A DNA stretch of 64,000 bases from Monocercomonoides exilis (Eukaryota; Preaxostyla; Oxymonadida; Polymastigidae). Positions 11,401 to 22,283 of the stretch are shown here, piece after piece (the stretch's first letter is position 1; every line of letters begins with the position of its first letter). The stretch spans positions 1,240,001-1,304,000 of the forward strand of contig LSRY02000017.1 of NCBI GenBank assembly GCA_001643675.2, in the 5' to 3' direction. The notes beneath the pieces are model-generated. The model was not told the DNA's origin. It saw only the letters and a program-made list of their open reading frames with translations, and searched no databases. The translations under genes were made by a program, and so were the position numbers.

Positions 11401-14224
11401 CAGCTGACGGCTGTTTCAATAAATTCTGGTGTGGTGTTCAGCACCATCCACAATGCAGAGCACAAGCGGAACGAGTGATGTGCAGGAGACACAACAAAGG
11501 GAAGCCTGGTGTCTTCCAAAGGCGACACTGCCTGCACCTGCAGCCCAATTCCAGGAGTCATATTCATCTCGTTCTTCTGCTGCGTCAGTGCTCTGCTGTC
11601 GTTGCTCGGCTGGTTGTTCCTCTGCTTCACCTGTAAGAAGAGACTGTAGAGATTGCTGTGGGCGAGGCGCGTGGCTGTCACAGGCGCCATCTTTCGCATC
11701 GGGCGCTTGGTGGTTGCAGCTGATGAAGTGCGCTGCGGTCTGTCCTTTGAAGAAGCACTTGTCACTTCTCCACGCTTGCGCCTGGCAGTTGCAGAGAAAG
11801 CAGAAGAGGAAGAAGATGATGAAGAAGTTGATGAAGAGTGAGAAGCAGACATAGTTTTAGTTGTGAAGCTCAAGTCTCTGCGTGGCGTGTGTGATGCAGA
11901 GCCAAGCATTCTGCTGGATGGTCTTGATGAGAATTCATCAACGTCCTCTTCTTTGTCAGCAGTAGCAGCAGCTGACTCACCACTTCCTTCGTGTTCAGAA
12001 CACGAGTCACAGTCGATAATCTCCTTCAGCAGCTTCTCGTCTTCATGAGCATCGAGGTCGTTCTCGTCAACTCCCTCGCTCGTCTGCTGCTTCTTGTTCC
12101 CTTTCTTTGCAAACTTCTCCTGGATCATCTTCCTTTTCGTACGCTCCATCTCAAACATGATCAGCGTCTCCCTCTCTTTCTTCTTCATCTCCTCTTTCTC
12201 ATCGTCCTTCTCTCTCCTCGTCTGCAGCGCTGTTCCCATCCCACCCACCTTTCCTGTTCCGCCGAGTGTTCCCATACCCACAACGCCTCCAAACGGCACT
12301 CCGCTTTTCTCTCCTGCTTTTGCCCCTCGCTGTGTGTGTGCCAGCGACGAAGGCTGCGACGGAAACGGCGATGGCGACGAGGCAACAGGGGACAGCTTCT
12401 TCTTCGGCTGCTGGAACTGGCTCAGCTTCTCCTTCATTTGCTTGTCCAGCCCTTCGGCGAAGATGTCCACGTCTGTCTTGGCGTGTGTGAGGATGCCCTG
12501 TCCAGGCAGAGGGATATACTCGCCATTCCGAATCACACCCTTCTTCGACGTCAGCTTCAGAAGCAGCGCTTTCTCAGCTTTCGCTTTTTCGTCTGCTTCT
12601 GCCTCGCCTTCTTCAGCTGCTTCGTCGTCGCCTTCCTCCTCTTCCTCTTCTCCTTCTTCCTCTTCCTCATTCCCTTCTTCAGAATCATCACTCTTCTTCT
12701 TCTTCTTCTTTTCTTTCTTTTCAATCACTGGCTCAGGATATTCTGTATCAACAAGCTCGGCGATCTTTCATTGAAGATTATGAAAAGAAGAGTTAAATAA
12801 TTATTTTTAAATAAATTTAAACAAAAAATGAATAGCATATATTTGGTATTAATAAACAAATATGAAAGATTTCAGGAAAAAAAATTATTTTTGTATAAGG
12901 ATGAAATATTTGAAAATATAATCCAAATAACAAATACCTTTGTGATGTAAACTTCAGCTTCAATGCGAAGCATCTGCATTTCTCGTTTGGCTCTTTCTCT
13001 TTCAGCTTCTGTTTTCTTCAGCTCTTCTTCTAACGATTCCTTTTTACAGAACATAAGATTTTCACAATGTTGAACAACGAACGAAGTTTGTTTGAAATTT
13101 TGAGGTGACCAATAAATACAAAGAAACAACAAAAAGACATCTTTTAAAAGATAAATAAAAACACAAAAAATGATACCTTCACAGTCTCGGCGGTTAGTTT
13201 TTTCTCTTTATCTTTTCCACCTTTCGAATCTGTTTTTCTTTTTCCCTTTCCACTTTTTGGAGTTGTAGAGCGATGTGTAGTTAACATTTCATCATCTGTG
13301 GTTTTGTCTGCATCTGCATCTTTTTCTTCTGAACTTTTCTTTCCCTTCTTTTTCTTTGACGACTGTTTTCTCTTTCTTGCTGCCGCCTCTTCAGCTGCTA
13401 TTTTAGCTTCGATATCTTTCGCTTCTTGTTCGATTCGTCTGCATTCTATCCATTCAAGTGCGAGTTGAGCGTTTTTCTTTGAGACAGCATCTTTCATTGA
13501 AATTTCTTCTAATTCTCGTCTTTTCTGTTGAAGGCGCGTGACTGTGGAATAAAGCTTTGTAACTATATCACCGCAACTACGCATAACTTTATCTATAAAT
13601 TTAACTTCAGGAAACAATGATTCTGCGTGCTAAAAGAAGAATGAAATTTTGAATAGTTAATTTTTTATTTTTTTCATACATGTTCTAATCCAATAGATGC
13701 TTTCACAGTCTCAGTGAAGTGAAGTGACTCATCCTCAATTACAGTTCTCATCCCCTTTGCCATATCCTGGAAAAGAATAAAATTTAAAATAATGAAAATT
13801 TTAAAAGCAAACTTGAGTTTTTTGCCTTCTTCTGTTTGCCTCAAATTCTTGATAAATCTCCTTTGAAACAGCGATGCATTGCTCTTCTGATAGTTGCAGC
13901 GAAAGTTTATAACGATTTGCAACCTGAAACAGAAAGAAAAGTTATTTCAAAAAAATCATATTTCGAAAAAAAGAAAAATCAAACCAATTCTCTCCATTGT
14001 TGCAATCCTCCAACAAGTCTTCCTTCTTCCCAAATTGTTGGGCAATCTGTGAAAGCAAATCCATAGGCCCGTTGAGTTTCAGAAATAAATTGTGGCCATT
14101 CTTCTGGAGTCTTCAGCAACGCTTCATATTCAAAAGATGGTAAATTGCATTTGAGGTGACGAGCTATTATGATTGCATGAGCTAATTTAGAACAATTAGC
14201 CTTCCCCGCAATGGTAAAGCCCAT
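8430..14224 (-). CDS. Large coiled-coil/low-complexity protein with MDH1B-like N-terminal domain
   Basis: Six exons on the minus strand: 14224-13985, 13923-13813, 13766-13680, 13629-13177, 13039-12938 and 12764-8430, with introns of 46-173 bp. Joined, they encode about 1,775 residues. The first 80 residues (MGFTIAGKANCSK through WEEGRLVGGLQQW) match the thioredoxin-like N-terminal domain of vertebrate MDH1B, including the IAG-x-A-x-C start and the P-x-IW motif; no malate dehydrogenase domain follows. Residues about 170-330 are charged coiled coil with Lys-rich stretches. The conserved-looking patch VIRNGEYIPLPGQGILTH comes soon after a Glu-rich run. The rest is mainly Ser/Ala/Pro-rich, with islands such as FRCPHCGQIHC (possible zinc binding) and a C-terminal Glu/Lys helix. 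MDH1B-like domains occur in cilium-associated proteins, so a flagellar role is possible but unproven. It lies 147 bp downstream of the sirtuin-like gene, on the same strand. Confidence 0.6.
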
Positions 14225-14371
14225 TCAGTTTTTGAACGGTTCTTTTGAAATGAAGTTAAAATATGGTTTAATTCTTGATCATTAACAGAAAATACATATA
14301 AAGTTCACAAGTGAAGAAGAAGATAAATGAAATGCAAATAAAGAAAACATTGCAACTAAAATTACAATTCT

Positions 14372-17300
14372 TTACATAACTCTAGGCATCATCAATTCCT
14401 TAAACTCAAACTCTCCAATAATTTCCCTCATTTGTGCATCAATGCTATAAATAGCCTGGAAAACAGAAATTGCATTATACACTTCAATCATGGTAAGATC
14501 TTCTTCATCCGACTGCGAAGATGACGCAGCACCAATTCCCTTCTTCTTTGTTGGTGCTCCAATTTTCCCTCCTCCGACTCTAATCATAGTGATGGATGGA
14601 TTTAGCTCTTTCCACAATGCCATCAGCTGTGTGTGCAACTTCGAAGTCTGCTTAATTCCAATCTCCAAAAACACAATCGACTTATTCGGCTCTTTTTCCC
14701 ATTCGTGTTTTATAGCCTCAATCCAGCGGTTGTACTGAGCCACTTGGTCTTTTGCCCCGACCCAGCTGCGGTCATTCAACGACAGCTTGCACGCAGGCCG
14801 GCAGTCTCTTTGGCATCTGGGGCATCTGGGAATGTTGATGTGCTTAGGAAGTGGAGAGAATGATATTCATCATTTGTTAAATAAAAATTAAAAAAAAAGA
14901 TAATAATAAATAATACTTATAATAATTAAGCAATATCACACCATTGGCAGCAAAGGCTGCTTCGATGGCTCTTCTGTGTTTTTCGCTTTATCGCTCGGCC
15001 GAATGGCATACAGCGGGCAGTTCGGTGTGGTGATTCTGGCGCTCCCGAGGTACTCTCTCTTCACAGACTCATCCACAATTGCATCCACAGGCACATCCCC
15101 CGCGCCCATCCTCAGTTCTCCCCCACTCTCTGCCTGTCTCTGTGTCTCGCTCAGAAGCGACTGCTTGTCGTCTCCATGGGACACCTGAATCAGCTTGCTC
15201 CTCTTCGCATCATCCTTCGGCGATGACTCAGCCGAGCCTGAAATCGACCCTCTTCGCGACTCGCTGGCCTTTAGCGATGAGAACGACGAGCTGCGTGACA
15301 GTGTCCCGCTGCCTCCTCTGCTTCTGTCGCTTGTTCGCGGGCGAGAGGAAGCTGGACGCACAAGACGTGCCAGCGAATCGATGCTGTATGGAGGAGCAGA
15401 TGGTACATACCCAGTGTCTTCTTCAGAGGCGATGCCACAAGGTGATGTGGAAGACGGCTGCAGCGACTGCTCGCTGGCGAGGCTGCCTCTGTGCTCAGTC
15501 AGCACCACATCGAACTGGCTGCTCTGCGGCGAAGCGCTCGATCTCGTGGCAGCAGTGGCAGAAAGGTCGTTCTGTGAGACATTCAGTGGGAACATGTCGC
15601 GTGAGTGGATGTTGCGCGGGGAGATGGACGCGTATGTGGGCGACGTGGGCGGAGGGGCGTATTCAGACACAGTGCGGAACGGCGCATCGACTAGTTTTGA
15701 GGGAGGGATGATGGAGAGTCCGCCTAAAACAGACTGGCGCGCTGTCCAAGTGGAAGCAGTTGGCGTGAGAGAGGCAGAAGTTGCTGTGAGAGAAGACGAG
15801 GCAGACGAGGAGGATGCGACGGATGTTGAGAGAAAGGCGTTTTGAGACGGGGAAAGAGGATTCGGCTGGAGTGAAGTGATTGAGGTGTCAATGGCGCGCG
15901 ACCGCATCAGCCCAGATCTGCCAGGAGACTGCGGAAGATTCGGCGGCTGGGCAGTGGAGACGCGGAGTGCCCTGTCAGCAACGAGTGTTCTCCGCCTCAG
16001 CGGTGCGTCAGCCACAAAAGAGCGCGAAGTGATGGGGAAGATGCCAGTCACGTCGCTGCTGCTCGTGGCCTGCGTCATCGGCCGCTCCCACCCGTCGCCT
16101 GAAGTTATGGCAGAGGTGCGTGTCCGCATAGTCGTCGGTGAAAGAGGTGAATAAAGCGACTGCGGCGGATTTGAGAGAGAGGGAGACAAAACGTTGCTTG
16201 CTCCAAATTCTCCTTCCTCATCGCTGGCGTAGTGCTCTCCTTCTTCGCCTGCATACTCCTCGTCTTCGTCGCCAAAGCCAAAGTCATACGGCGTGTCGTC
16301 GTCCATCACGGGCGATGGCAGCGACAGCGCAGACGGGCGGACGATGGGCTTTCCGATCGTCGCTGGATGAGGGGGCCGGGGCTCCATAACACCCGGGTAC
16401 GAGAAGAGGCGGTGGTCGAGCTCGGCCAGATACATTGGAGAAAGAGGAGGCTCTGGCAGGACGGGAGGAAGCGCCACTGGAATGGACCATCCATTCTCGC
16501 GGCAGAAGGAACAGACCGCCATCGTCTGCTCGGCGGAGCGCGCTTCGACAAGCTGTGCGGGCGATGCTTGGTCCAAAAGCTGCCGGATGCGCTCGTCATG
16601 AGGCACAAGACGGTTGGCTTTGCCTGAAATTGAAGAAGCAGCAAATGAAAACAAGTTTAGGATTCATTATTTCCATTTAAGTTCAATTACAAAAATTAAA
16701 AACAAACATACCATTAGATTCTACAAAAAATCTGAAAAACGGATCGAGCTCATACTTAGAAGCACAACAAGGCGCATTACATTGCCAATGAATAAGATCA
16801 CCATCAACAGTACAAAGTTCTCTTGAAGAGAATCCAGCTTTTTGCCACAAACAGTCAAGCGATGTTGTATATACAAGTGCAGGGACTGATGGTTTTTCAT
16901 ATTCTGTTTTGTCTCGGCTAATCTTCATTAAACGACGCTTTGCTGGAAAAAGCGTTTTTGCCATTATTTGAGCTGCGGCAGACAAAACAGGAGGTTTTGC
17001 CTTCTTTCCTTTTTCTTTTTCCAATGGCTTTCCTTGCAAAATTGTCCTCTTGTCTGATCCGGGCATTACAAAAAGATGTTCGAACCATTTTAAAATTATT
17101 CGATATCCATTGTGAGGCGCAGCTTCAATCAATGCATTATATCTTTGACCAACAGCTCCATAAAAATTCATAGGATTTGACTTAATTTGAGATGGCGCCG
17201 GAAGAGGAGGAACTGGTGGAATTGGTCGTGACGGATCCGCTCGAGCAAATTGATCATCAGTCTGAAGTGAACAAAAAGAATTAAATATTCAAAAATATCT

Positions 17301-17410
17301 AACGAAAAATGCATTGTAATGCAAACGATAACAAGTAGATAATCAGCTGTAAGCAAAGCAGCAGCAGCAAGGGCCTCTTTTGGTGGTGGTGGTTGGTCTT
17401 TTCTACTCAT
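14372..17410 (-). CDS. Divergent SIR2-family (sirtuin-like) protein, probably catalytically inactive
   Basis: Four exons (17410-17333, 17261-16712, 16623-14942, 14842-14372) give 926 residues starting MSRKDQPPPP. The order of motifs matches one bacterial-type Sir2 group: residues 59-85 (FYGAVGQRY, PHNGYRIILKW), 157-170 (YTTSLDCLWQKAGF), cysteines at 187-192, and IPRCPRCQRDCRPAC at 775-788 followed by DRSWVGAKDQ and VFLEIG. Family members normally have a GAG NAD-binding loop plus FRG after the first helix, TSN-x-D, and a catalytic His in ECHGS. Here the GAG/FRG segment is absent (the first intron is only 71 bp and cannot hide it), TSN has become TTS, and the His position reads Asp (VDGD). A Ser/Pro-rich insertion of roughly 480 residues separates the zinc-ligand pairs. 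I infer a pseudo-enzyme, perhaps a binding or scaffold protein. It is divergent with ATG10. Confidence 0.72.
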
Positions 17411-17611
17411 AAAACGCAAAATATAATTTTAAAATTTGCTGAGTGATGAAAAAGAAAATATGCATCATAAATTATTCACAGCAAATTATAATTATTGATA
17501 TGAAACTTTAAATTACAAACAATTTTTTTAAAACTGGATTAAAGTTTATTTTAGCAAAGTAAAGCAAAACCAGTTTTATTTTTTCTTGTATTGTGGGTGA
17601 CTAACCAAAAT
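17411..17611. promoter_or_regulatory. Shared divergent promoter region, sirtuin-like gene / ATG10
   Basis: Only 201 bp separate the two start codons, which point away from each other. The sequence is AT-rich with no obvious TATA motif at a fixed position. Regulation from a common region is inferred from spacing alone. Confidence 0.5.
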
Positions 17612-18356
17612 ATGAAAATACAAACATTTATTTCAGAAATTAAACGATTTTGTGAATTTTGGCCAGAATGGAAACTTATACAATACGTTGAACATGATGA
17701 AAATGCTCTAGGAGCTACAGCTAATTTTTCTGTCGAGCAATCTTCTACTAGTGAGGACAAAGATATTGACGTTGAAGAAGAAGACGAAGAACAACCGGAA
17801 CTTGAAGAATTTTCAGATGAAAGTTTGGTTTGATTTATAATATATGAACTTAATATTATTTAAGATGAAAAAAAATTTTTAGGCACCTGAACCATCGTCA
17901 AAAACACATTTAGTGTTAAATATTCATATCACTTACTTTGACGTTTATTCATCTCCAGTTATTTATTTTCGTGCTCATACGGAGAGCGGTGAATTTGTTG
18001 AATTGAATCAAATTCACAGACTGATTCTGTCAAATCCACATGTAACTTCAGATAAACCTTCTGTTCTTTATAACATTATCACACAAGGGATACATCCTTA
18101 TCTTCGAACCCCATTTTATATGATTCATCCTTGCCAAACTACGAATATATTAAAATTAGGGCAAACACTTTCACAAGAACAAAAGGAAACAATGAAATTA
18201 GATTCCATTTATAATGAAGATTGCTCTTCATCAAAATTAGATTCAGATGATTTAATGACGAAGCCTTCTGGATTCCTTTTCTGGATAAGCCTTTTTCTTC
18301 CATTACTACGTGTGGATGTGCCTCTCAAAGTTATTCAATGCTTCAAACACACATAA
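17612..18356 (+). CDS. ATG10: Autophagy-related E2-like enzyme Atg10
   Basis: Two exons, 17612-17827 and 17883-18356, with a 55 bp intron (donor GTTTGA, acceptor TTTTTAG), encode 229 residues. Atg10 is the E2-like enzyme that transfers Atg12 from Atg7 to Atg5 in the cytosol during autophagosome formation. The start MKIQTFISEIKRFCEFWPEW fits the N-terminal helix. The core has the strand VLNIHITYFDVYSSPVIYFR, the ITQGIHPYL-x-PFYMIHPC segment with the catalytic Cys at about residue 156, and the final GFLFWISLFLPLLRVDVPL, all typical of the family. An acidic linker (DVEEEDEEQPELEE) just before the intron is a local elaboration. It stops at TAA, a natural C-terminus for Atg10, which supports TAA being a real stop in this genome. 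Confidence 0.87.
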
Positions 18357-18845
18357 AACTTTTTGAGTTGTGAAATGGTGTTGTTAGAAGTTGAAAACGA
18401 AGTTTTGAAATTCACAAAAATTGCCAGTATTTTTGTTAAAGATTTGAACATTATTTTTATATTGTTCGTTATTAATTGGAATATGTTTCGTTCTTTTACA
18501 AAAATTGATTTTTGCTTTTTCAAATTGATTTTAGCATTTCTGATTTAAATATTTGAAAGATTGAGCATTTTATATGAATAAATATTGTCATTCTTTTCTT
18601 TCCTTTTGAAGGTCTTTTCTTTGAAACGTTCTGATTTAAAATTGCATAAAAATCTTGTACAAAACCAATTTTATTCACCATTTTTGGATTGTCAATAACT
18701 CCTTAATAGAGTGGTTTTTTAAACCTGACTTTTTTTTTAATCCGGACAAAATTTTGAAAAATAAATATCTCAACAAATATTCAATATTAATTTTCATCAA
18801 TTTGCACAGTTGTGTATTAACAGGCATGACATCTGTTCATATAGG
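18357..18845. other. Intergenic, AT-rich
   Basis: Follows ATG10 and precedes the foldback element. The ATG10 frame contains no TGA for some distance but shows no conserved protein. Nothing else was recognised. Confidence 0.6.
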
Positions 18846-19851
18846 GTCAACTTTTTAATGGGACTTTTTCCTTTATTGGCACTTTTTTTATTTTCGATAA
18901 CAAAAAGCTGAGAAGTGTTAAATGGCTTTCAGCATTTGGATAACTGATTTTAACAAAGTTGATTCTATTTATTACCGGTTTGTTTTTTAATTTTTGTTTA
19001 TTATTTAACGAGATATGACGTTTTTTTTGATAAATTTGAATTGGCTTTTCCCACTCAACCAAGCATTTCCAGAAAATGAAAAATACTGTTTTCAAAAGCA
19101 CTAACTTTTATCTATATGTTTTTTAATTCTTTTTTTTGACAAACATTTTTTCCGTGTTATTTTTGCATTTCATTTTTTTAACAACATGCAAACATAAAAC
19201 TGATTGTTTCTTTGTAAATATAATGAAATGATGAAAATAAAAATATGATATGAAAATAAAACATTCAAATAATGAAGTATTGTCAAAATACAACATTGTT
19301 TTTTTCTATTTGTATAGAAAAGCCAAATGGTACAAATAGAAAATGATCTTCGATCAAACTTTTGTTATTTTTATGAGTTCAAGACAAATAAAAAAAAACA
19401 ATGTTGTATTTTGACAATACTTCATTATTTGAATGTTTTATTTTCATATCATATTTTTATTTTCATCATTTCATTATATTTACAAAGAAACAATCAGTTT
19501 TATGTTTGCATGTTGTTAAAAAAATGAAATGCAAAAATAACACGGAAAAAATGTTTGTCAAAAAAAAGAATTAAAAAACATATAGATAAAAGTTAGTGCT
19601 TTTGAAAACAGTATTTTTCATTTTCTGGAAATGCTTGGTTGAGTGGGAAAAGCCAATTCAAATTTATCAAAAAAAACGTCATATCTCGTTAAATAATAAA
19701 CAAAAATTAAAAAACAAACCGGTAATAAATAGAATCAACTTTGTTAAAATCAGTTATCCAAATGCTGAAAGCCATTTAACACTTCTCAGCTTTTTGTTAT
19801 CGAAAATAAAAAAAGTGCCAATAAAGGAAAAAGTCCCATTAAAAAGTTGAC
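18846..19851. repeat. Foldback element: 468-bp inverted repeats around a 70-bp spacer
   Basis: Left arm 18846-19313 and right arm 19384-19851 are reverse complements over their whole length with no net length difference. They are so close to identical that the same 84-residue frame (MLLKTVFFIFWK...) reads perfectly in both, on opposite strands. The spacer is 19314-19383. Transcribed RNA would form a long hairpin. The left end continues CATATAGG; the mirrored right end reads TTTATATG once the pogo-like insertion at 19856 is ignored, so that element appears to have landed in the terminus of the right arm. No transposase lies inside. Confidence 0.93.
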
Positions 19852-19855
19852 TTTA

Positions 19856-22021
19856 GACAGGGACAAAACCCGGGACATTTGGTACAGTTTTCTTTTCTTT
19901 GAAAAATGCTTCGATTAATAAATATTCACCTTTTAAATAGAATTATTTTTTTGCAAGAAAGAAGGAAACAAACAAGAGTAATTTGTTTTATATTCCTTTA
20001 TGATATGATAGAAAAGAAGTTTGATATCAAAAGAGGAACGAAAAAAAACAGTTCAAAATAGAAAGAAATAATTGTTAACATTAAAAAGAAATAATTTGCA
20101 CCTCATAAAAAGAATTATGAATCGAAAACAAAAACTGAACCCCATTTGCTTTCTGAAGTTTTCTTTCTTTTTCTTTTCTCGCTTGGAAACAGTATCTCTT
20201 CTTCCAAAGCGTTTAATTGCATTTCTGGATTTTTTGTTGTGTCAGACATTTTGAAAGAAACCTCTTCACGAAATGTAGTTTTCTTTTTTTGATCTTGAAA
20301 GTTGATACTTTCATCAGGAACAGAAATGTCAGATTTTTTGTTCGTAATATTGTGTGATTCCTTTTCACAAGATTTTAAGACCTCATGTTGAGTATCAGAG
20401 TGAATCATTGTGCTTTTTTTCTTAATCTCTAATTGAACTGAATAGCTTTCGTAAAAGTGTCTCCAGTGATTAGTTTCATACTGATGTTATTGGTTAACCC
20501 TGAGCAATTTGATTCATTCACGTTTTCGATTTTTTCTGAGATTTTAGGAAGACACTGATAGACCACAGATGGATCGAACGGATGAATTCCACAAGCTTCA
20601 AATGACTTTCTCACTATTCTCGGAGATAGAGAGTCGTATTCAGCTTCTAAAACAGCAGGAATCAATGCTTTTCTGCACGAAGAAATTGATGAATCAGTTG
20701 GCATCAAAAATTCACGTTTCAAGCTGTTTTTAAAAATGTGCAAAAACGAACCTATCCAAAGGTTGCGTTAAGTGAGTAGTGCGGGATGGAAGAATTGGAA
20801 GATGGATGTTGTGTTTCCTGCACCAAGAAATAACAGGTTGGCAAAATCGAGATGAATGACCGTCGAGAATAATTAATGCGAAAGAAGATGGCCCGTGTAG
20901 CAAACTCGTTTCTCATTTATTTTAGGCAAAAAATCTTCAATCATAATTTTTTCAAAATCATACTTGCTCATCCAGCCAGTCCCGTTTACAATGCAGTTTA
21001 TTCGATGGTTCTTTAATTCCTTCAAATCTTCAGACAGCGTCTGAGATGGCCACAACATCACAGGATCCAGTGATGTTCCATCTGCAAAAATTGTGAAAAA
21101 TAATGTCGCATTTTTCCTTCGCTGGACTTCTGGCAAGAGAGCGTGCTGAGTTTCTTTTGTTACTCCGATTTCATCTTCTGACTGTTTCATGGTGACTCCT
21201 GTCTCATCCATATTGATTATCAAATCTGAAGAAATATGAAAATCATCAATAACATTTTTTAGAAGACTAAACCAATTTCTCATTTTTTCGATGTTCGAAG
21301 CTTTAAGTCGATGTATGTCTATGTAAGTTGGTTTTATTAGTTTTAACAATCCGCTTTTTTTTATAAACCTGCCAGCCCATTTTGTATTAATATTGTGACA
21401 CTCCAAAGATGGAACGCTTTTCTTATTTTTTTTCATCATGATATTTCCTGTCTATCAAATAATACCTAGTTTAAAAAACATTATCTAAATAAATCACACG
21501 AATTTTATTATATCCGAAACTGTTAATTTGTTGGATGAAGATTTTTGAGCTCTTGCACAGTCTTCAATTTCCTCAATTTCTTCTTTATTAAATAACCCTG
21601 GTCTGCCCGAGCAGTGAGGATCTCTCCCAGCCTTTATTGATGCTATATGCCTGTAGATGAATGAATGAGAAATGATTTTTGCTTTAACCAAATCTGAAGG
21701 TTTGATTTTGTCTTGTTTTAAAAGATAATCAACTTTTTCTGCTTTTGAAGTGAGCCTGCGAAACTCTGCCGATGCCTTGATAGGAGATAATTTATTGGAA
21801 GAGAAAGAGGATGACATGTATGAATTTTTAATTTGATCAATGGAAACTCGATCATGCAATTTGATAAAAGTTCTTTTTAAAGAAGCAAATTTTTTTTAAA
21901 AGTGAACAAAGGATTTAATCAAAAAAAATATATTGTGTGTCAATTTTTAATTTGCGACTGCTTTTAATAAACATTCAAAAAAGTTATTTAAGACTGAAGT
22001 GTCCCGGACTTTGTCCCTGTC
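19856..22021 (-). mobile_element. Pogo-like (Tc1/mariner superfamily) DNA transposon with TIRs and TA target duplication
   Basis: The left terminus starts GACAGGGACAAAACCCGGGA and the right terminus, read inward, starts GACAGGGACAAAGTCCGGGA. The two termini are flanked by TA at 19854-19855 and at 22022-22023, the target duplication typical of this superfamily. The 2,166 bp between them hold one minus-strand transposase frame series (20115-21859). The termini differ at only two bases in the first 20, so insertion is not ancient, although the transposase already appears broken. Confidence 0.88.
20115..21859 (-). pseudogene. Decayed pogo-type transposase
   Basis: Pieces appear in order on the minus strand. 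Frame 21859-21494 carries a helix-turn-helix-like N-terminus with GRPGLFNKEE. Frame 21439-20873 carries NMDETGV (first catalytic Asp) and RRKNATLFFTIFADG. The next motif, LDGHSS, then QPLD, is read only in a shifted frame at about 20890-20762. Frame 20743-20429 continues with KNSLKREF and FEACGIHPF, and a fourth piece at 20408-20115 is charged and ends in a basic KRKRKK stretch. Between the first two pieces a 54 bp GTGTGA...TAG intron would keep frame. The later joins need shifts of one base near 20900, 20750 and 20440, with no plausible introns. The upstream start has no good ATG. I therefore call it non-functional. Confidence 0.8.
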
Positions 22022-22025
22022 TATA

Positions 22026-22283
22026 TGGGTGATTATTTTTGAAATCATATTTGTTCTTTCAAAAATTTCGGTTCGAAAATTTTCTCTTTATTATCAACAA
22101 AAGAGCACAAAAAAATGAAAAGGTTTATTGAAAACATCAACATCTTTATTTGAGCATAGACATTTATTTTTAATACAGTTGTGAAAAATACACAAATTGC
22201 AGACAAAAACTCTTCCCAATGACATACAACCTTTGAAAAATAAACACTCCGAAAAAAGTTATGATTTCAAAAATAATTACCCA
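22026..22283. mobile_element. MITE copy 1 (TGGGTGATTATTTTTG termini)
   Basis: A 258 bp AT-rich unit with terminal inverted repeats of about 25 bp (TGGGTGATTATTTTTGAAA at the left, its near reverse complement ending ATTACCCA at the right) and TA on both sides. It contains no coding sequence. It starts immediately beside the right end of the pogo-like element. Straight after it, at 22286, begins another terminal copy (TGTGTGATTCTTTTTGTAA), an apparent partial third copy. Confidence 0.8.

Noticed and set aside
11991-12800. 269-residue plus-strand frame
   Set aside because: It is the antisense shadow of the Glu/Lys- and Ser-rich exon of the minus-strand gene at 8430-14224, which is supported by splice joins and domain content.
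18847-19101. 84-residue protein gene in the left foldback arm (and its twin at 19596-19850)
   Set aside because: It exists only because both arms of the inverted repeat carry the same AT-rich sequence. Composition is Lys/Ile/Phe-rich, with no family and no promoter context.
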